From NCBI RefSeq assembly GCF_003570705.1, contig NZ_QWVT01000013.1, positions 53,515 to 117,514 of the forward strand: 64,000 nucleotides of DNA, written 5' to 3'. The position numbers and the translations under genes were made by a program. This stretch comes from Mesobacillus zeae (GTDB taxonomy: Bacteria > Bacillota > Bacilli > Bacillales > Cytobacillaceae). Numbering within the stretch: the first letter of the stretch is position 1; each line of letters begins with the position of its first letter. The notes under the pieces are model-generated. The model made no database searches and was not told where the DNA came from. It saw only the letters and a list, made by a program, of their open reading frames with translations. Of this stretch, positions 18,341 through 27,700 are shown piece after piece.

Positions 18341-18371
18341 AAATAAAAAAAGCCGGCAATTCTGCCGCTGT
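18341..18371 (-). terminator. Terminator downstream of the 19-residue ORF
   Basis: On the minus strand CGGCA pairs with TGCCG around a short loop, followed by GCTTTTTTTATTTAA. It lies 34 bases after the small ORF and supports the view that a short minus-strand transcript is made here. Confidence 0.6.
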
Positions 18372-18404
18372 AGTTCGCTTATTCATACAATGTTCCGATG
18401 TTTC

Positions 18405-18464
18405 TTAGGCAATATAGAAATGCATCATGATCAGAAGAAAGTTGACTCCCACTCTAGTCAGCAT
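18405..18464 (-). CDS. Putative 19-residue hydrophobic small protein
   Basis: ATG at 18464 is preceded by a strong AGGAGGG at ideal spacing and opens a 20-codon frame ending in TAA: MLTRVGVNFLLIMMHFYIA. The peptide has a basic start and a hydrophobic rest that could insert into a membrane. A terminator follows 34 bases later on the same strand, so a complete mini-gene is plausible. I recognise no family. It is too short to judge by composition, and chance occurrence cannot be excluded. Confidence 0.42.
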   Translation of the reverse strand: MLTRVGVNFLLIMMHFYIA

Positions 18465-18594
18465 GATTGCACCCTCCTATTCACAATTTAGTTGCCTTAC
18501 ATCGTTACAAGGCCAATATAACAGGTGAATATGAAGCAGATGTTAAGCCATGGTGAAGGAACTGTCTTTTTATGCCTACGTTGATCTGAGTATT

Positions 18595-20290
18595 CAGTTG
18601 GTTGATTTTCTCGGTTAGATGGTTGGCTTGTTACCTGCCTTAGGGGTGCTGCCACCGGTGTGCGAAAACTCAATTTCGGAGCTTTGCTGCTACTTTTTTT
18701 GATTTTGCCGGGTGCTTGCGAACGTTTGGTTGATATCTGGGTTTGTTTGGTCGATTTCTGCGTTTGTTTGGTCGATTTCCTAGCATGGGTGGTTGATATC
18801 TGCATTCAGATGGTCGATTTCTTTGGAAGGTTGGTTGATATCCTTAATTGGAGGTCCTCAACCAGGTGTGCGGAGCCTCAATTTCAGAGATTTTCAGTTA
18901 CTTTTTTTATTTACCGGTTGCTCACAATCGTTTGGTTGATATCTTCATTTGTTTGGTCGATATCCTCACAGGTTTGGTTGATATCTGCATTTAGATGGTC
19001 GATTTCCTTGAAGAGTTGGTCGATTTCTTTGGAAGGTTGGTTGATATCCTTACTTGGAGGTCCTCATCCAGGTGTGCGGAGCCTCAATTTCAGAGATTTT
19101 CAGTTACTTTTTTTATTTACTGGGTGCTCACAATCGTTTGGTTGATATCTTCATTTGTTTGGTCGATTTCCTCACACGTTTGGTTGATATCTTCATTCAG
19201 ATGGTCGATTTCCTTGAAGAGTTGGTCGATTTCTTTGGGAGGCTGGTTGATATCCTTACTTGGAGGTCCTCATCCAGGTGTGCGGAGCCTCTAGTACAGA
19301 GATTTTCAGTTACTTTTTTTATTTACCGGGTGCTCACAATCGTTTGGTTGATATCTTCATTTGTTTGGTTGATTTCCTCACACGTTTGGTTGATATCTGC
19401 ATTCAGATGGTCGCTTTCCTTGAAGATTGGTCGATTTCTTTGGGAGGCTGGTTGATATCCTTACTTGGAGGTCCTCATCCAGGTGTGCGGAGCCTCAAGT
19501 ACAGAGATTTTCAGTTACTTTTTTTATTTACCGGGTGCTCACAATCGTTTGGTTGATATCTTCATTCAGATGGTCGATTTCCTCACACGTTTGGTTGATA
19601 TCTTCATTCAGATGGTCGATTTCCTTGAAGAGTTGGTCGATTTCTTTGGAAGGTTGGTTGATATCCTTAATTGGAGGTCTCAACCAGGTGTGCGGAGCCT
19701 CTATTTCAGAGATTTTCAGTTACTTTTTTTATTTACCGGGTGCTCACAATCGCTTGGTTGATATCTTCATTTGTTTGGTCGATATCCTCACACGTTTGGT
19801 TGATATCTGCATTCAGATGATTGATTTCTTTGGAAGGTTGGTCGATTTCTTTGGGAGGCTAGTTGATATCCTTAATTGGAGGTTCTCATCCAGGTGTGCG
19901 GAGCCTCAGTTACAGAGATTTTCAGTTACTTTTTTTATTTACCGGGTGCTCACAATCGTTTGGTTGATATCTTCATTTGTTTGGTCGATTTCCTCACATG
20001 TTTGGTTGATATCTGCATTCAGATGGTCGCTTTCCTTGAAGAGTTGGTCGATTTCTTTGGGAGGCTGGTTGATATCCTTACTTGGAGGTCCTCAACCATG
20101 TGTGCGGAGCGCCTCAATTTCAGAGATTTCCAGTTACTTTTTTTATTTACCGGGTGCTCACAATCGTTTAGTTGATATCTCCATTTGTTTGGTTGATTTC
20201 CTTACACGGTTGGTTGATATCTGCATTCAGATGGTCGATTTCCTTGAAAAGTTGGTCGATTTCTTTGGGAGGCTGGTTGATATCCTAACT
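18595..20290 (+). repeat. Higher-order array: 21-bp GGTYGATWTC words nested in a roughly 206-bp unit
   Basis: The words TTGGTTGATATC and TTGGTCGATTTC recur every 21 bases in blocks of about six. Blocks are joined by a roughly 80-base linker that begins GAGGTCCTC, includes GTGTGCGGAGCCTC and ends near GTGCTCACAATCG. The linker landmark CAGAGATTTTCAGTTAC starts at 18885, 19091, 19297, 19502, 19707, 19913 and 20121 (last copy slightly changed), so the unit is 205-208 bp with seven linkers and more than 40 words. Because 206 is not a multiple of three, frames rotate between units; the overlapping 98-299-codon ORFs here are artefacts. No ribosome binding site fits them. Confidence 0.93.
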
Positions 20291-20451
20291 TTAAAGTTCC
20301 ACAGTGCAGAACCCCTAATCCGTTAATAATCTTATAAACTAGCCTTTTCAAAGGATTCTTAAATACACCTATTTAAATTTCACATTTATAAAGGAAGGAT
20401 TACTGCTGCAAAACACGAATTCTATAAAAAAAGCATAAGGAGGAATAGGAT

Positions 20452-21420
20452 TTGATTGCGAAAGAACGAGAAATGCCGCTGAGGCTGCAAAAACTTGAGG
20501 CACTGGACCGCCGACTTCCTCATTCCAATCCCATGAAAGCTGTGGTAACAGAAGCTTATCGAAAAAGGAAATCAGGATATTACGGTGAAGTAGCTTTGGA
20601 TAAACATATGGATACGTATTTAGCTCACCAATACACGATTTTACGAAATATCAGACTTCCTGTCCGTGATTCTTTTTTTCAAATTGATACACTGCTGCTC
20701 TCCCCAGCCTTCATCCTTGTTATCGAAGTTAAAAACCACAGCGGTAACATAGCCCTTGACCCCAAATACAATCAAATGACGCATACCTATCAGCAAAATA
20801 CAGCAATCAATTACAACGATCCACTATTGCAAGTAAAGCTTCAACAGTCACTGTTAAAAGAATGGCTGCAAAATCACTCCAAGCTCTCTCTGCCGCTTGA
20901 CCACCTCGTTATTTTTACCAACCCTGCAGTCCACATTGAAACCTCTTCTCCCGCCTACTATTCCAGGGTATGCAGACTAAATCAGTTTCTCGATAAAATA
21001 ACCTACATTGAAAAAAGCTATTCTAAACCCACGGCTACCTCAAAAGAAATAAAGAGCTTGGCGAAAATTATAGCAAAAAGACATTGCCCAGAAAGCGAGA
21101 TTGATATTCTGAATTATTACAATTTGAGCGAGGACAATATATTAAAAGGAGTGCATTGCACGGAATGTGGAAATTTCCACATGAAAAGAGTTGCGGGTAT
21201 CTGGTGCTGTCCAGCCTGTAAAAATAGAACAAAGGATGCTCATTTCCAAGTGATATCTGACTATTTCCTGCTTATAAATTCAAATCTCTCAAACAAATGC
21301 TTGAGGGAGTTCCTTTGCCTGTCCTCTCCTTCCACTACTCTCAGGGTGATCCATTCAATGGACTTCGTTGTTGTCGGCAAAAATAAAGGCAGACGCTATC
21401 AGCAGAGGAATAATAAGTAA
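20452..21420 (+). CDS. NERD domain protein with C-terminal zinc ribbon
   Basis: A 322-residue protein starting at TTG 20452 with AAGGAGGA about 8 bases upstream. A NERD (nuclease-related) domain spans about residues 38-150: it has GYYGEVALDKHM, FFQIDTLLLSPAFILVIEVK and the usual core D/E-x-K pattern of restriction-like nucleases. Around residues 235-260 two CxxC pairs (CTECG and CCPAC) form a zinc ribbon. NERD proteins are probably DNA-processing or signalling proteins, but Bacillus members are uncharacterised. It stands alone, directly after the repeat array, with no partner gene. Confidence 0.85.
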   Translation: MIAKEREMPLRLQKLEALDRRLPHSNPMKAVVTEAYRKRKSGYYGEVALDKHMDTYLAHQYTILRNIRLPVRDSFFQIDTLLLSPAFILVIEVKNHSGNIALDPKYNQMTHTYQQNTAINYNDPLLQVKLQQSLLKEWLQNHSKLSLPLDHLVIFTNPAVHIETSSPAYYSRVCRLNQFLDKITYIEKSYSKPTATSKEIKSLAKIIAKRHCPESEIDILNYYNLSEDNILKGVHCTECGNFHMKRVAGIWCCPACKNRTKDAHFQVISDYFLLINSNLSNKCLREFLCLSSPSTTLRVIHSMDFVVVGKNKGRRYQQRNNK

Positions 21421-21477
21421 AACGTAAACGCCCGTTAAGCAAAGTACTCAAGGCCTGTTGCTGATATATTATCAAAT

Positions 21478-21505
21478 AAAAGAGGCTGCTCCAAGGCAGC
21501 CCTTC
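21478..21505 (-). terminator. Terminator after the truncated alcohol dehydrogenase
   Basis: On the minus strand GGGCTGCC pairs with the GCAGCCTC side around TTGGA, and the stem is followed by TTTTATTTGA. It begins 5 bases after the stop codon of the remnant. Confidence 0.7.
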
Positions 21506-21509
21506 TCGA

Positions 21510-21917
21510 TTATTCACCCATTGTGAGAACGATCCGCCCGTTTATTTCACCCTTTTCGAGCTGCTCGAATATATCATTGATTTCTTCAAGTCTGGCAGTA
21601 TGGATCATTGTCTTTACTTTTCCGTCTGCCGCAAAGTCGAGCGCTTCCTGCAGGTCTTTGCGGGTTCCAACAATGGAACCTACTATACTGACGCCATTCA
21701 GTACTGTACCAAAAATCGGCACTTCCATCGTTTCAGGAGGCAATCCCACAGCCACACATTTTCCTCCGCGTTTTAGAGCACGGTATGCCTGGTCGAATGC
21801 AGGTTTGGATACTGCTGTACAAATGCTAGCCTGTACGCCGCCAACTTCCCGCTTGATAAACTCAGCCGCATCTTCATAAAGCGGGTTCACAATCAAGTCC
21901 GCACCAATAACAACCAT
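21510..21917 (-). pseudogene. Alcohol dehydrogenase (AdhA/AdhT type), C-terminal remnant
   Basis: Only the last roughly 135 residues of a roughly 340-residue zinc alcohol dehydrogenase remain. It starts within the cofactor domain ([18 protein letters not shown]) and continues through [16 protein letters not shown] and [14 protein letters not shown] to [11 protein letters not shown]. The catalytic-zinc half and the GxGxxG motif are missing, and the sequence upstream of 21917 is not coding for them. The retained terminator and intact frame suggest a fairly recent 5' deletion. It cannot be an active dehydrogenase. Confidence 0.85.
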
Positions 21918-22001
21918 ATCTTCTATTTATAGGGCAAATGTCAGAAAACAGACAAATCTCTTTTCCTTTTTCGCTGTATTTTTCCCACACTCTGTAAAAA
22001 T

Positions 22002-22040
22002 AAAAGCCGGGCATGCTGGAAAAGAGCATGTCCGGCTTTT
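22002..22040 (-). terminator. Terminator after the surface nuclease gene
   Basis: AAAAGCCGGACATGCT and AGCATGCCCGGCTTTT form a long stem with one mismatch around CTTTTCC. It lies just beyond the stop at 22051 and has T-runs in both directions. Confidence 0.88.
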
Positions 22041-22050
22041 CATATAGAGC

Positions 22051-25000
22051 TTACTGAGCTCCTTTTCTCAGCATTTGAATCAGCAGCTGAGTCTGGCTGG
22101 TAAGGCTTTGCTTTGCTTCTTTTGAGACATATCCCGGTTTAAGATGTATTTGAACCGTAAATTTCTCAAGGAAATTGATCGTTTCCCTTGTTTTTCCTTT
22201 GCTGTAATGATGATCCGCCTGCCTCAAGGTGTTTGAAAGCTTGGAAGCGATCGGTCCGTTAATGTCATCAGAATCCAGGTAACTCTCCATGCTGTCGCTC
22301 AGCCCTGCCATGACGCCCTTGACTGTTTTCAGTATGCCGGTTGCTTCGTCAAAATAATAGTTCTTGCCGTCAATCGTGACAAAGCCTGTTGCCATGGCGC
22401 CGGTTTTCGGATCGAAGTAATACGAGTTTCCATCAATCTCCGTCCAGCCTTCTGCCCTTGCGCCATCGTAGGCAGGGTCAAGATAATACTTTTTGCCATC
22501 AAGCTCAAGCCAGCCGAACTTTCTTACTCCATTATCGTTGTAGTAGTACCACTGACCATCCAGCTCTACCCAGCCCGTATATTGCGGAGGCTCTTCACCT
22601 GTTGCAATACGTCCTTCGACACTTGGGGCAACAGGGTTGTTATTGGTGAGATAGGATGAAATCAGCTCGTAGTCAACGACGTAAAGCTCTTTAATCCGGC
22701 CTTCATCCTTTGCTTTTTTGAAGACGGTGAACCCATCTCCGCCGTCAGCTACAAAAGCGTTTGTTGCCACATTGTAGCTTTTGGCAGGATCGATTGGCTC
22801 ATAGCCGTTTCCTGTCTTCACTTCTACCTTCCATACCCGGTCATATGCCGGTTTAGCAGGGTCGTAGCTGAATTTCAGACCTGATACATGCATGAATTTC
22901 CCTTGCGCCCTCTCCACTTCGCTTACGCTGTGTTCCAGCGCCTGCCAGATTTCTTCCCCAGTGAGGTTCAAAGTGACAAGCTGGTTCGCGAATGGCATGA
23001 CAGTCAGTACCTGACCCAGCGAGACATCGCCCGCAGGAATGGATGCGCGGATTCCGCCGCCGTTCTGCATGCCAATCGTGGTCGGTACAGATTCGTTCGC
23101 CTTTTCAACCATAGCATCTGCAATCAGGTTCCCAAGATTCGTTTCCTTCGTCCTAATGTCGGCGCGTTCACCATTCAGGAACACATCACTTCGGCCGACA
23201 ATCTTGTTTTTCAGCTCATCAAGCGGTGCTTTCAGTTCATTGACCCGTGCCTTTGCAGCAGGGTCTTCGGCAAACTTGGCCAAATCCAGAAGCTTGCCGT
23301 CAGAAACTGTCACGACACCGGCATCATCGAATGTGACATCGAGGACACCAAGATATTTCAAATACTCATTTGCCTGGACAATTACTGTCGGCTCCGCTTT
23401 TTCAACGATGACAGGCTTATCGAGTTTCGTGTGCGTATGACCACCCACAATAATGTCAATACCATCGATTTTATTTGCAAGTTCCTTATCACTTCCGTAC
23501 CCGAGATGGGACAGCGCAACGATTTTATCAATTCCTTGATCTTCAAGCATGCTTACCGTTGATTGAGCCTTTTCGGCTGCATTTTCAAAAATGATATCCT
23601 TTGAAGGACTTGCAAGGAAAGTGGTATCTTCAGTCGTCAAACCGAATATCGCTACTTTTTCCCCGTCCACTTTTTTCACAATTGCCGGATATACAGCGCC
23701 GCCTTCAGGATTTGTTGCGACCTCTTCTTTGAATAACGGTCCTAGGACTGTATCCTTCGTAATATTCACGTTTGCACTGACCATTGGAAACTTCATTTTC
23801 TTAATGAAGTTTGCGAGCACATTAGAATCTTTATCGAATTCATGGTTTCCGAATGTCATTGCATCATAGCCAAGACTATTCAGGAACTCAAGATCTGCAA
23901 GTCCTTCATATTGATTGAAGTACAATGTTCCCGAGAATACATCTCCTGCATCAAGCAGCAGTGAATCCGGCTTGGCAGCCCTTGTTTCGTTCACTGCAGT
24001 CACAAGCTTCGGATACTGTTCGACATTTGCATGGCTGTCGTTCGTATGCATCATGGATAGCGTGAACGGTCCTTCTTCAAAATCAAGCTGGGCAAGTACC
24101 GGATCATGGTCGCTGACGCGGCCGTGCGCTTCCATGAACGGAGAATTGATATGGACAATATCCACAGCTGCTTTCTCTGAAAGGTTTTTCGATACTAGCA
24201 AGTGGTCAAGAACCTGTGAATTACCCTGGTAATTGTAGGTGAACCGCTCAGGTAAAGGCACTTTATCCACAAGGTTATCCAGGTCATCCCCTTTTAGTGC
24301 GTTAAGCGGATTGGAAAATTCAAAGTCATTTAAGTCTCCAAGAGCGACAATGTTGGCGTCCTCATTTTTGCTTAGGACATCACCGACAAATCCATTTACC
24401 GCCTTGGCAATTTCCATCCGCTGCGCCTCGCTGCCAAGTTTCGGCGGCTGGTTTTTTCCAAAGATTGGCTGGTCTCCGCCTTTGGAATTAAAGTGGTTGG
24501 CGATGACAATCACTTCTTCACCGTTAAACTCAAATTCGGCTGCAAGCGGCTTCCGGCTGCTTGAAAACGCAGGGTTTGCAGGATCAATGCGTCCAGGGTT
24601 CACAGTAAGTGACCCGTTTTCATAGCCGACTGCCTGCGTAGCCGTTCCTTTCATAGCATCCGCAAGCTTGGCCCGTTCCGGATTGTAGATAAAGCCGACG
24701 CGGATGTTCCCGTTCGGCGCTCCCCCATCCTTGTTGTTTTCAGGAGCTATATCGGTCCAGTCGTAAGCCGGGCCTCCGTTTGCCTTGATGGCATCAATTA
24801 AAGCCTCATAGTTTTTCGAAGCATCCGTTTCCCCTGTCCCTGTTCCGTCGTTATCCTGGACCTCGACAAGTCCAAGGATGTCCGGAGAGTTCAGATTGTG
24901 GACAATCGACTCGGCAATTTTGTTTGTTTTTTCTGCATTTGCCGCTGTATAGTTTTCCATATTGTACGTTGCAATGGTCAGTTTGTCTTCCGTTTTTGCA

Positions 25001-26235
25001 ATGTCAGACACTTCCCGCTGGTAGTTGCTTGCAACGAGCGGAGGAAGCTGGGCTTCATCCGTCAATATTTTAAAGTTCTGGAAGGAGTAGCTCATTACCC
25101 CTGTAACCGTTCCATCGAATTTGTCGCCTGTTTTCGTTACAAAATCACGATTTCCGAAAAGAAGATGAAGACGTTCCGGGTTGAAGTTGTCCTTCGTAAT
25201 CGAAATGCCTCCCGGTGTCGTATATGGCTTCCCATCTACCCGTCCAGCAATGACTGGTACCTCTCCATACTTCTGAGGCCCGACGGCCGTTGGGTTTTCA
25301 ACCGCTACCCGCATGCCCTCAAGGCTTTCGTAAAAATCAATCCCGTCCTGCTCGGGATCAAACTGGGCAAACTGGTCATTGTCTGTAATCGCTGCGGGCG
25401 GGATTACGTCTTTGCCAATGATAACTGGAGCCGGTAAAGGCTGTCCGCTTGCTGCTTTGGTTATAGCACCATTTTGGGCATTGATTTCTGTAACGGCCAG
25501 ATCTGTCTGAAGCTTGTCATTATAGCCATCGAGGATCCATTCCTTCACTTGGCCTGTGACGGACACACTGTCTCCTTGCTTCAGGCCATGGCTTGGTTTA
25601 TAAACCAGGACTCCTTCGGACGTTTTTGCATTGTCATCAGGGTTAGCTTCCTGCATGTAAAAGTTGTTGGCGTCCGCCACTTTTGTGACGATCCCTTCAA
25701 CACCTTTTACGTTCTGGCCTGCATAAGGAGAGGCATGACCCTGGCCCTGAATATCATGTATTTTCAGCCCTTCCACGCCGGTTGCAGGCGGGTCAGTTGG
25801 TTCCTGGCCGCCGTCAGCAAATGTGACCGCTGTCGGAGCTTTAAGCCCGGGAGCGCCAAAATAGCTTGTCAGCGTACCGGTCACAGTAACCGATTTTCCG
25901 ATATTGCCCGGATTTGTGTTCAGACCGAACTGGGCACGGAACGATGCTGGCAGCTGAACCGGGAGAATTTTGGTTTTATCGGTTTCTCCCGGACTGTCGG
26001 CAATAGCGAAGTTTGTATCATCGTTAAACGGTTCAGTAAATTTATAGGTTGGGCCGCTTGTTGTGTAGGCAACAATATAGCCTTTTACTGAAGCTGTCCC
26101 GGTGTTGCTGGCAATGGCCTGTGCTACTGTAATCGTTTCTGCAGCACTTGCAGACGATGCAAACGGCAGAACGCAGTTCACCAGCAGCATCAGGACGGCA
26201 GCTAAAATAAAGAATGGATTTTTCCTGATTCTCAA
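22051..26235 (-). CDS. Secreted multidomain nuclease / 5'-nucleotidase with cell-wall-binding repeats
   Basis: A 1394-residue exported protein. A signal peptide (about residues 1-32, ending SSASAAE) is followed by OB-fold-like domains resembling DUF6359 and YhcR N-terminal modules (to about 400). Next comes an endonuclease/exonuclease/phosphatase domain (about 410-715: TIATYNMENY, GLVEVQDN, ANHFNSKGG, ALGDLNDFEFS, SDHDPVLAQ). Then a 5'-nucleotidase: metallophosphatase motifs MMHTNDSHAN (about 727), FGNHEFD, GGHTHT (about 930), and the C-terminal domain with NLGNLIADAM and QNGGGIRAS. Residues about 1218-1305 are four choline-binding-type repeats (GWVELDGQWYYYNDNG and so on), then a helical tail. 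It probably degrades extracellular nucleic acid and dephosphorylates the nucleotides at the cell wall. No LPxTG sorting signal is visible. Confidence 0.9.
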   Translation of the reverse strand: MRIRKNPFFILAAVLMLLVNCVLPFASSASAAETITVAQAIASNTGTASVKGYIVAYTTSGPTYKFTEPFNDDTNFAIADSPGETDKTKILPVQLPASFRAQFGLNTNPGNIGKSVTVTGTLTSYFGAPGLKAPTAVTFADGGQEPTDPPATGVEGLKIHDIQGQGHASPYAGQNVKGVEGIVTKVADANNFYMQEANPDDNAKTSEGVLVYKPSHGLKQGDSVSVTGQVKEWILDGYNDKLQTDLAVTEINAQNGAITKAASGQPLPAPVIIGKDVIPPAAITDNDQFAQFDPEQDGIDFYESLEGMRVAVENPTAVGPQKYGEVPVIAGRVDGKPYTTPGGISITKDNFNPERLHLLFGNRDFVTKTGDKFDGTVTGVMSYSFQNFKILTDEAQLPPLVASNYQREVSDIAKTEDKLTIATYNMENYTAANAEKTNKIAESIVHNLNSPDILGLVEVQDNDGTGTGETDASKNYEALIDAIKANGGPAYDWTDIAPENNKDGGAPNGNIRVGFIYNPERAKLADAMKGTATQAVGYENGSLTVNPGRIDPANPAFSSSRKPLAAEFEFNGEEVIVIANHFNSKGGDQPIFGKNQPPKLGSEAQRMEIAKAVNGFVGDVLSKNEDANIVALGDLNDFEFSNPLNALKGDDLDNLVDKVPLPERFTYNYQGNSQVLDHLLVSKNLSEKAAVDIVHINSPFMEAHGRVSDHDPVLAQLDFEEGPFTLSMMHTNDSHANVEQYPKLVTAVNETRAAKPDSLLLDAGDVFSGTLYFNQYEGLADLEFLNSLGYDAMTFGNHEFDKDSNVLANFIKKMKFPMVSANVNITKDTVLGPLFKEEVATNPEGGAVYPAIVKKVDGEKVAIFGLTTEDTTFLASPSKDIIFENAAEKAQSTVSMLEDQGIDKIVALSHLGYGSDKELANKIDGIDIIVGGHTHTKLDKPVIVEKAEPTVIVQANEYLKYLGVLDVTFDDAGVVTVSDGKLLDLAKFAEDPAAKARVNELKAPLDELKNKIVGRSDVFLNGERADIRTKETNLGNLIADAMVEKANESVPTTIGMQNGGGIRASIPAGDVSLGQVLTVMPFANQLVTLNLTGEEIWQALEHSVSEVERAQGKFMHVSGLKFSYDPAKPAYDRVWKVEVKTGNGYEPIDPAKSYNVATNAFVADGGDGFTVFKKAKDEGRIKELYVVDYELISSYLTNNNPVAPSVEGRIATGEEPPQYTGWVELDGQWYYYNDNGVRKFGWLELDGKKYYLDPAYDGARAEGWTEIDGNSYYFDPKTGAMATGFVTIDGKNYYFDEATGILKTVKGVMAGLSDSMESYLDSDDINGPIASKLSNTLRQADHHYSKGKTRETINFLEKFTVQIHLKPGYVSKEAKQSLTSQTQLLIQMLRKGAQ

Positions 26236-26613
26236 TTCCTTCTCCTCCTATGTAATAGTATTGGTTTTGGGGCACAATCTCATTTCTTCTTTCGCACAAT
26301 ACAATAGACCTAGATGACAAATAGGACTTTAGATGCAAAATAACGAATGAATCAGCCGATACTCGTTCTTTTTAAAGAACAGGACAACAAAGAAAATCCT
26401 CGCAGGCTTCTTGTATCCTACCCCTCCTTCAAAAAACGATATTTTAAGACAAAAAGTGTTACATTTCTATTTTAAATTATTTGGTAAAAGGTTTCTACTA
26501 ATTTACAAACTTCATATACTATTTTGATATTTATGCGGATTCGACAAGAGATGATGGAATTACCCATTTTGGTTTACCATGAAAAGGTATATATAGAACT
26601 GAAATACAACTCC
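26236..26613. other. Intergenic region upstream of the surface nuclease
   Basis: AT-rich sequence with no supportable gene. The nuclease promoter should lie near 26260-26350, but I could not single out a good pair of boxes. An apparent minus-strand ORF at 26560-26892 runs through the 21-bp repeat at 26614-26718 and owes its length to it; I reject it. Confidence 0.5.
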
Positions 26614-26718
26614 TAGGAATATATTCATGCTAATCGGGAATTTCGTGTGACTAACCAGGAATATATGTCTCGCAATCGGGAATATATGTCTCGCAATCGG
26701 GAATATCCAGTTTCGAAG
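26614..26718 (+). repeat. Five-unit 21-bp array of the word GGGAATAT
   Basis: Exactly 105 bases made of five 21-base units: each starts with (C/T)(A/G)GGAAT(A/T)T and continues with 11-12 less conserved bases. Two units share GGAATATATGTCTCGCAAT. The word differs from the TTGGTTGATATC family at 18.6 kb, but the step is the same. The region lies between the cobA terminator and the start of the surface nuclease. Confidence 0.85.
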
Positions 26719-26893
26719 TGAAGATGCTTCCTGGTAAAACAGTTTTGTAACCAGCTTACAGATATAAAAATATAAACCTTGTATGTACCGATAGTCTGTG
26801 GAAGCAGCAAAGAAGTGTTTTTTCACCATTTCCGATTTATACCGTACAATTTCAAGCAAAAATACTTTCCTCACGCCGTACAAAGCTTCCATT

Positions 26894-26930
26894 TAAAAAA
26901 TCGTCACCCCATTATGGAAGTGACGATTAA
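26894..26930 (-). terminator. Terminator of the cobalamin operon
   Basis: AATCGTCAC pairs with GTGACGATT around a TTCCATAATGGG loop, followed by TTTTTAAA on the minus strand. It begins 3 bases after the cobA stop and marks the end of the roughly 13-kb cbi transcript. Confidence 0.88.
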
Positions 26931-26932
26931 TC

Positions 26933-27700
26933 TTATAAAACAGCAGCCCCATCTTCCAGGAACCATTGTATCTTCTCTCTTAATCTGACAACTTCGCCCA
27001 CGAGGATAATGGCTGGATGACTGATTTGCGCCTGACGCACTTTTTCCTCAATTGTGGATAACTCCGCTGTAACGCAGTGCTGCCGTGCCGTTGTTCCCCA
27101 CTGAATGACCGCAACAGGGGTCGCCGGGCTTTTGCCATGAGTGATGAGCTCGCGGCAAATATGGGGAAGATTGGACACTCCCATGTAAAAAGCGATCGTG
27201 TCGCTCCCCTGAGCAAGCGCCCTCCAGTGGATTCCATCCATTCCTCTTTCCTTTTTCCCGTGCCCTGTCACAATCGTAAAGGATGTCGCATAATCACGGT
27301 GGGTGACAGGAATCCCTGCATAAGCCGGGGCTGCAATGCCCGAAGTCACGCCCGGTACGATTTCGAACCGAATTCCATGTTCTGCCAGCACTTCCGCTTC
27401 CTCTCCAACCCGTCCGAATACACACGGATCACCGCCTTTTAATCGTGTGACATTCTTTCCTGTCAATGCTTTTTCAACAAGCAGCTCATGGATTTCCTCC
27501 TGAATCAGCGCATGTCGTCCAGGCAGTTTGCCGACATAAATCAGCTCGGCGTCTTCTTTGGCATAATTCAACAGCTCTTTATTGATCAGACGGTCATAAG
27601 CTATGACATCAGCGCGCTTTATGCATTCAAGGCCATATACCGTGATTAATTTGATATCGCCAGGCCCTGCGCCAACAAGATAGACGGTTCCCTTCTCCAT
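26933..27700 (-). CDS. cobA: Uroporphyrinogen-III C-methyltransferase
   Basis: SAM-dependent enzyme that makes precorrin-2 from uroporphyrinogen III, the entry into B12 and siroheme synthesis. The 255-residue protein has the family N-terminus VYLVGAGPGD, the RLKGGDPCVFGR signature, PGVTSGIAAPAYAGIPVTHR, and GTTARQ near the C-terminus. It contains only the methyltransferase domain. It is the last gene of the operon, and its start coincides with the stop of the precorrin-2 dehydrogenase gene. Confidence 0.95.
   Translation of the reverse strand: MEKGTVYLVGAGPGDIKLITVYGLECIKRADVIAYDRLINKELLNYAKEDAELIYVGKLPGRHALIQEEIHELLVEKALTGKNVTRLKGGDPCVFGRVGEEAEVLAEHGIRFEIVPGVTSGIAAPAYAGIPVTHRDYATSFTIVTGHGKKERGMDGIHWRALAQGSDTIAFYMGVSNLPHICRELITHGKSPATPVAVIQWGTTARQHCVTAELSTIEEKVRQAQISHPAIILVGEVVRLREKIQWFLEDGAAVL

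Noticed and set aside
18595..20290. CRISPR-like array
   Set aside because: The repeat word is only about 10 bases, the spacer is 11 bases and itself repeated, and no cas gene is near.
18660..20326. Overlapping ORFs of 98-299 codons on the plus strand with repeated LVDI/WLIS segments
   Set aside because: They are produced by the 21-base step (a multiple of three) within blocks and rotate frame at each 206-base unit. None has a ribosome binding site or a family, and all frames are equally open.
26560..26892. Minus-strand 110-codon ORF across the 26.6-kb array
   Set aside because: Its repeated FPIARHI segment is the 21-base repeat read in frame. No ribosome binding site, and it overlaps the cobA terminator side.
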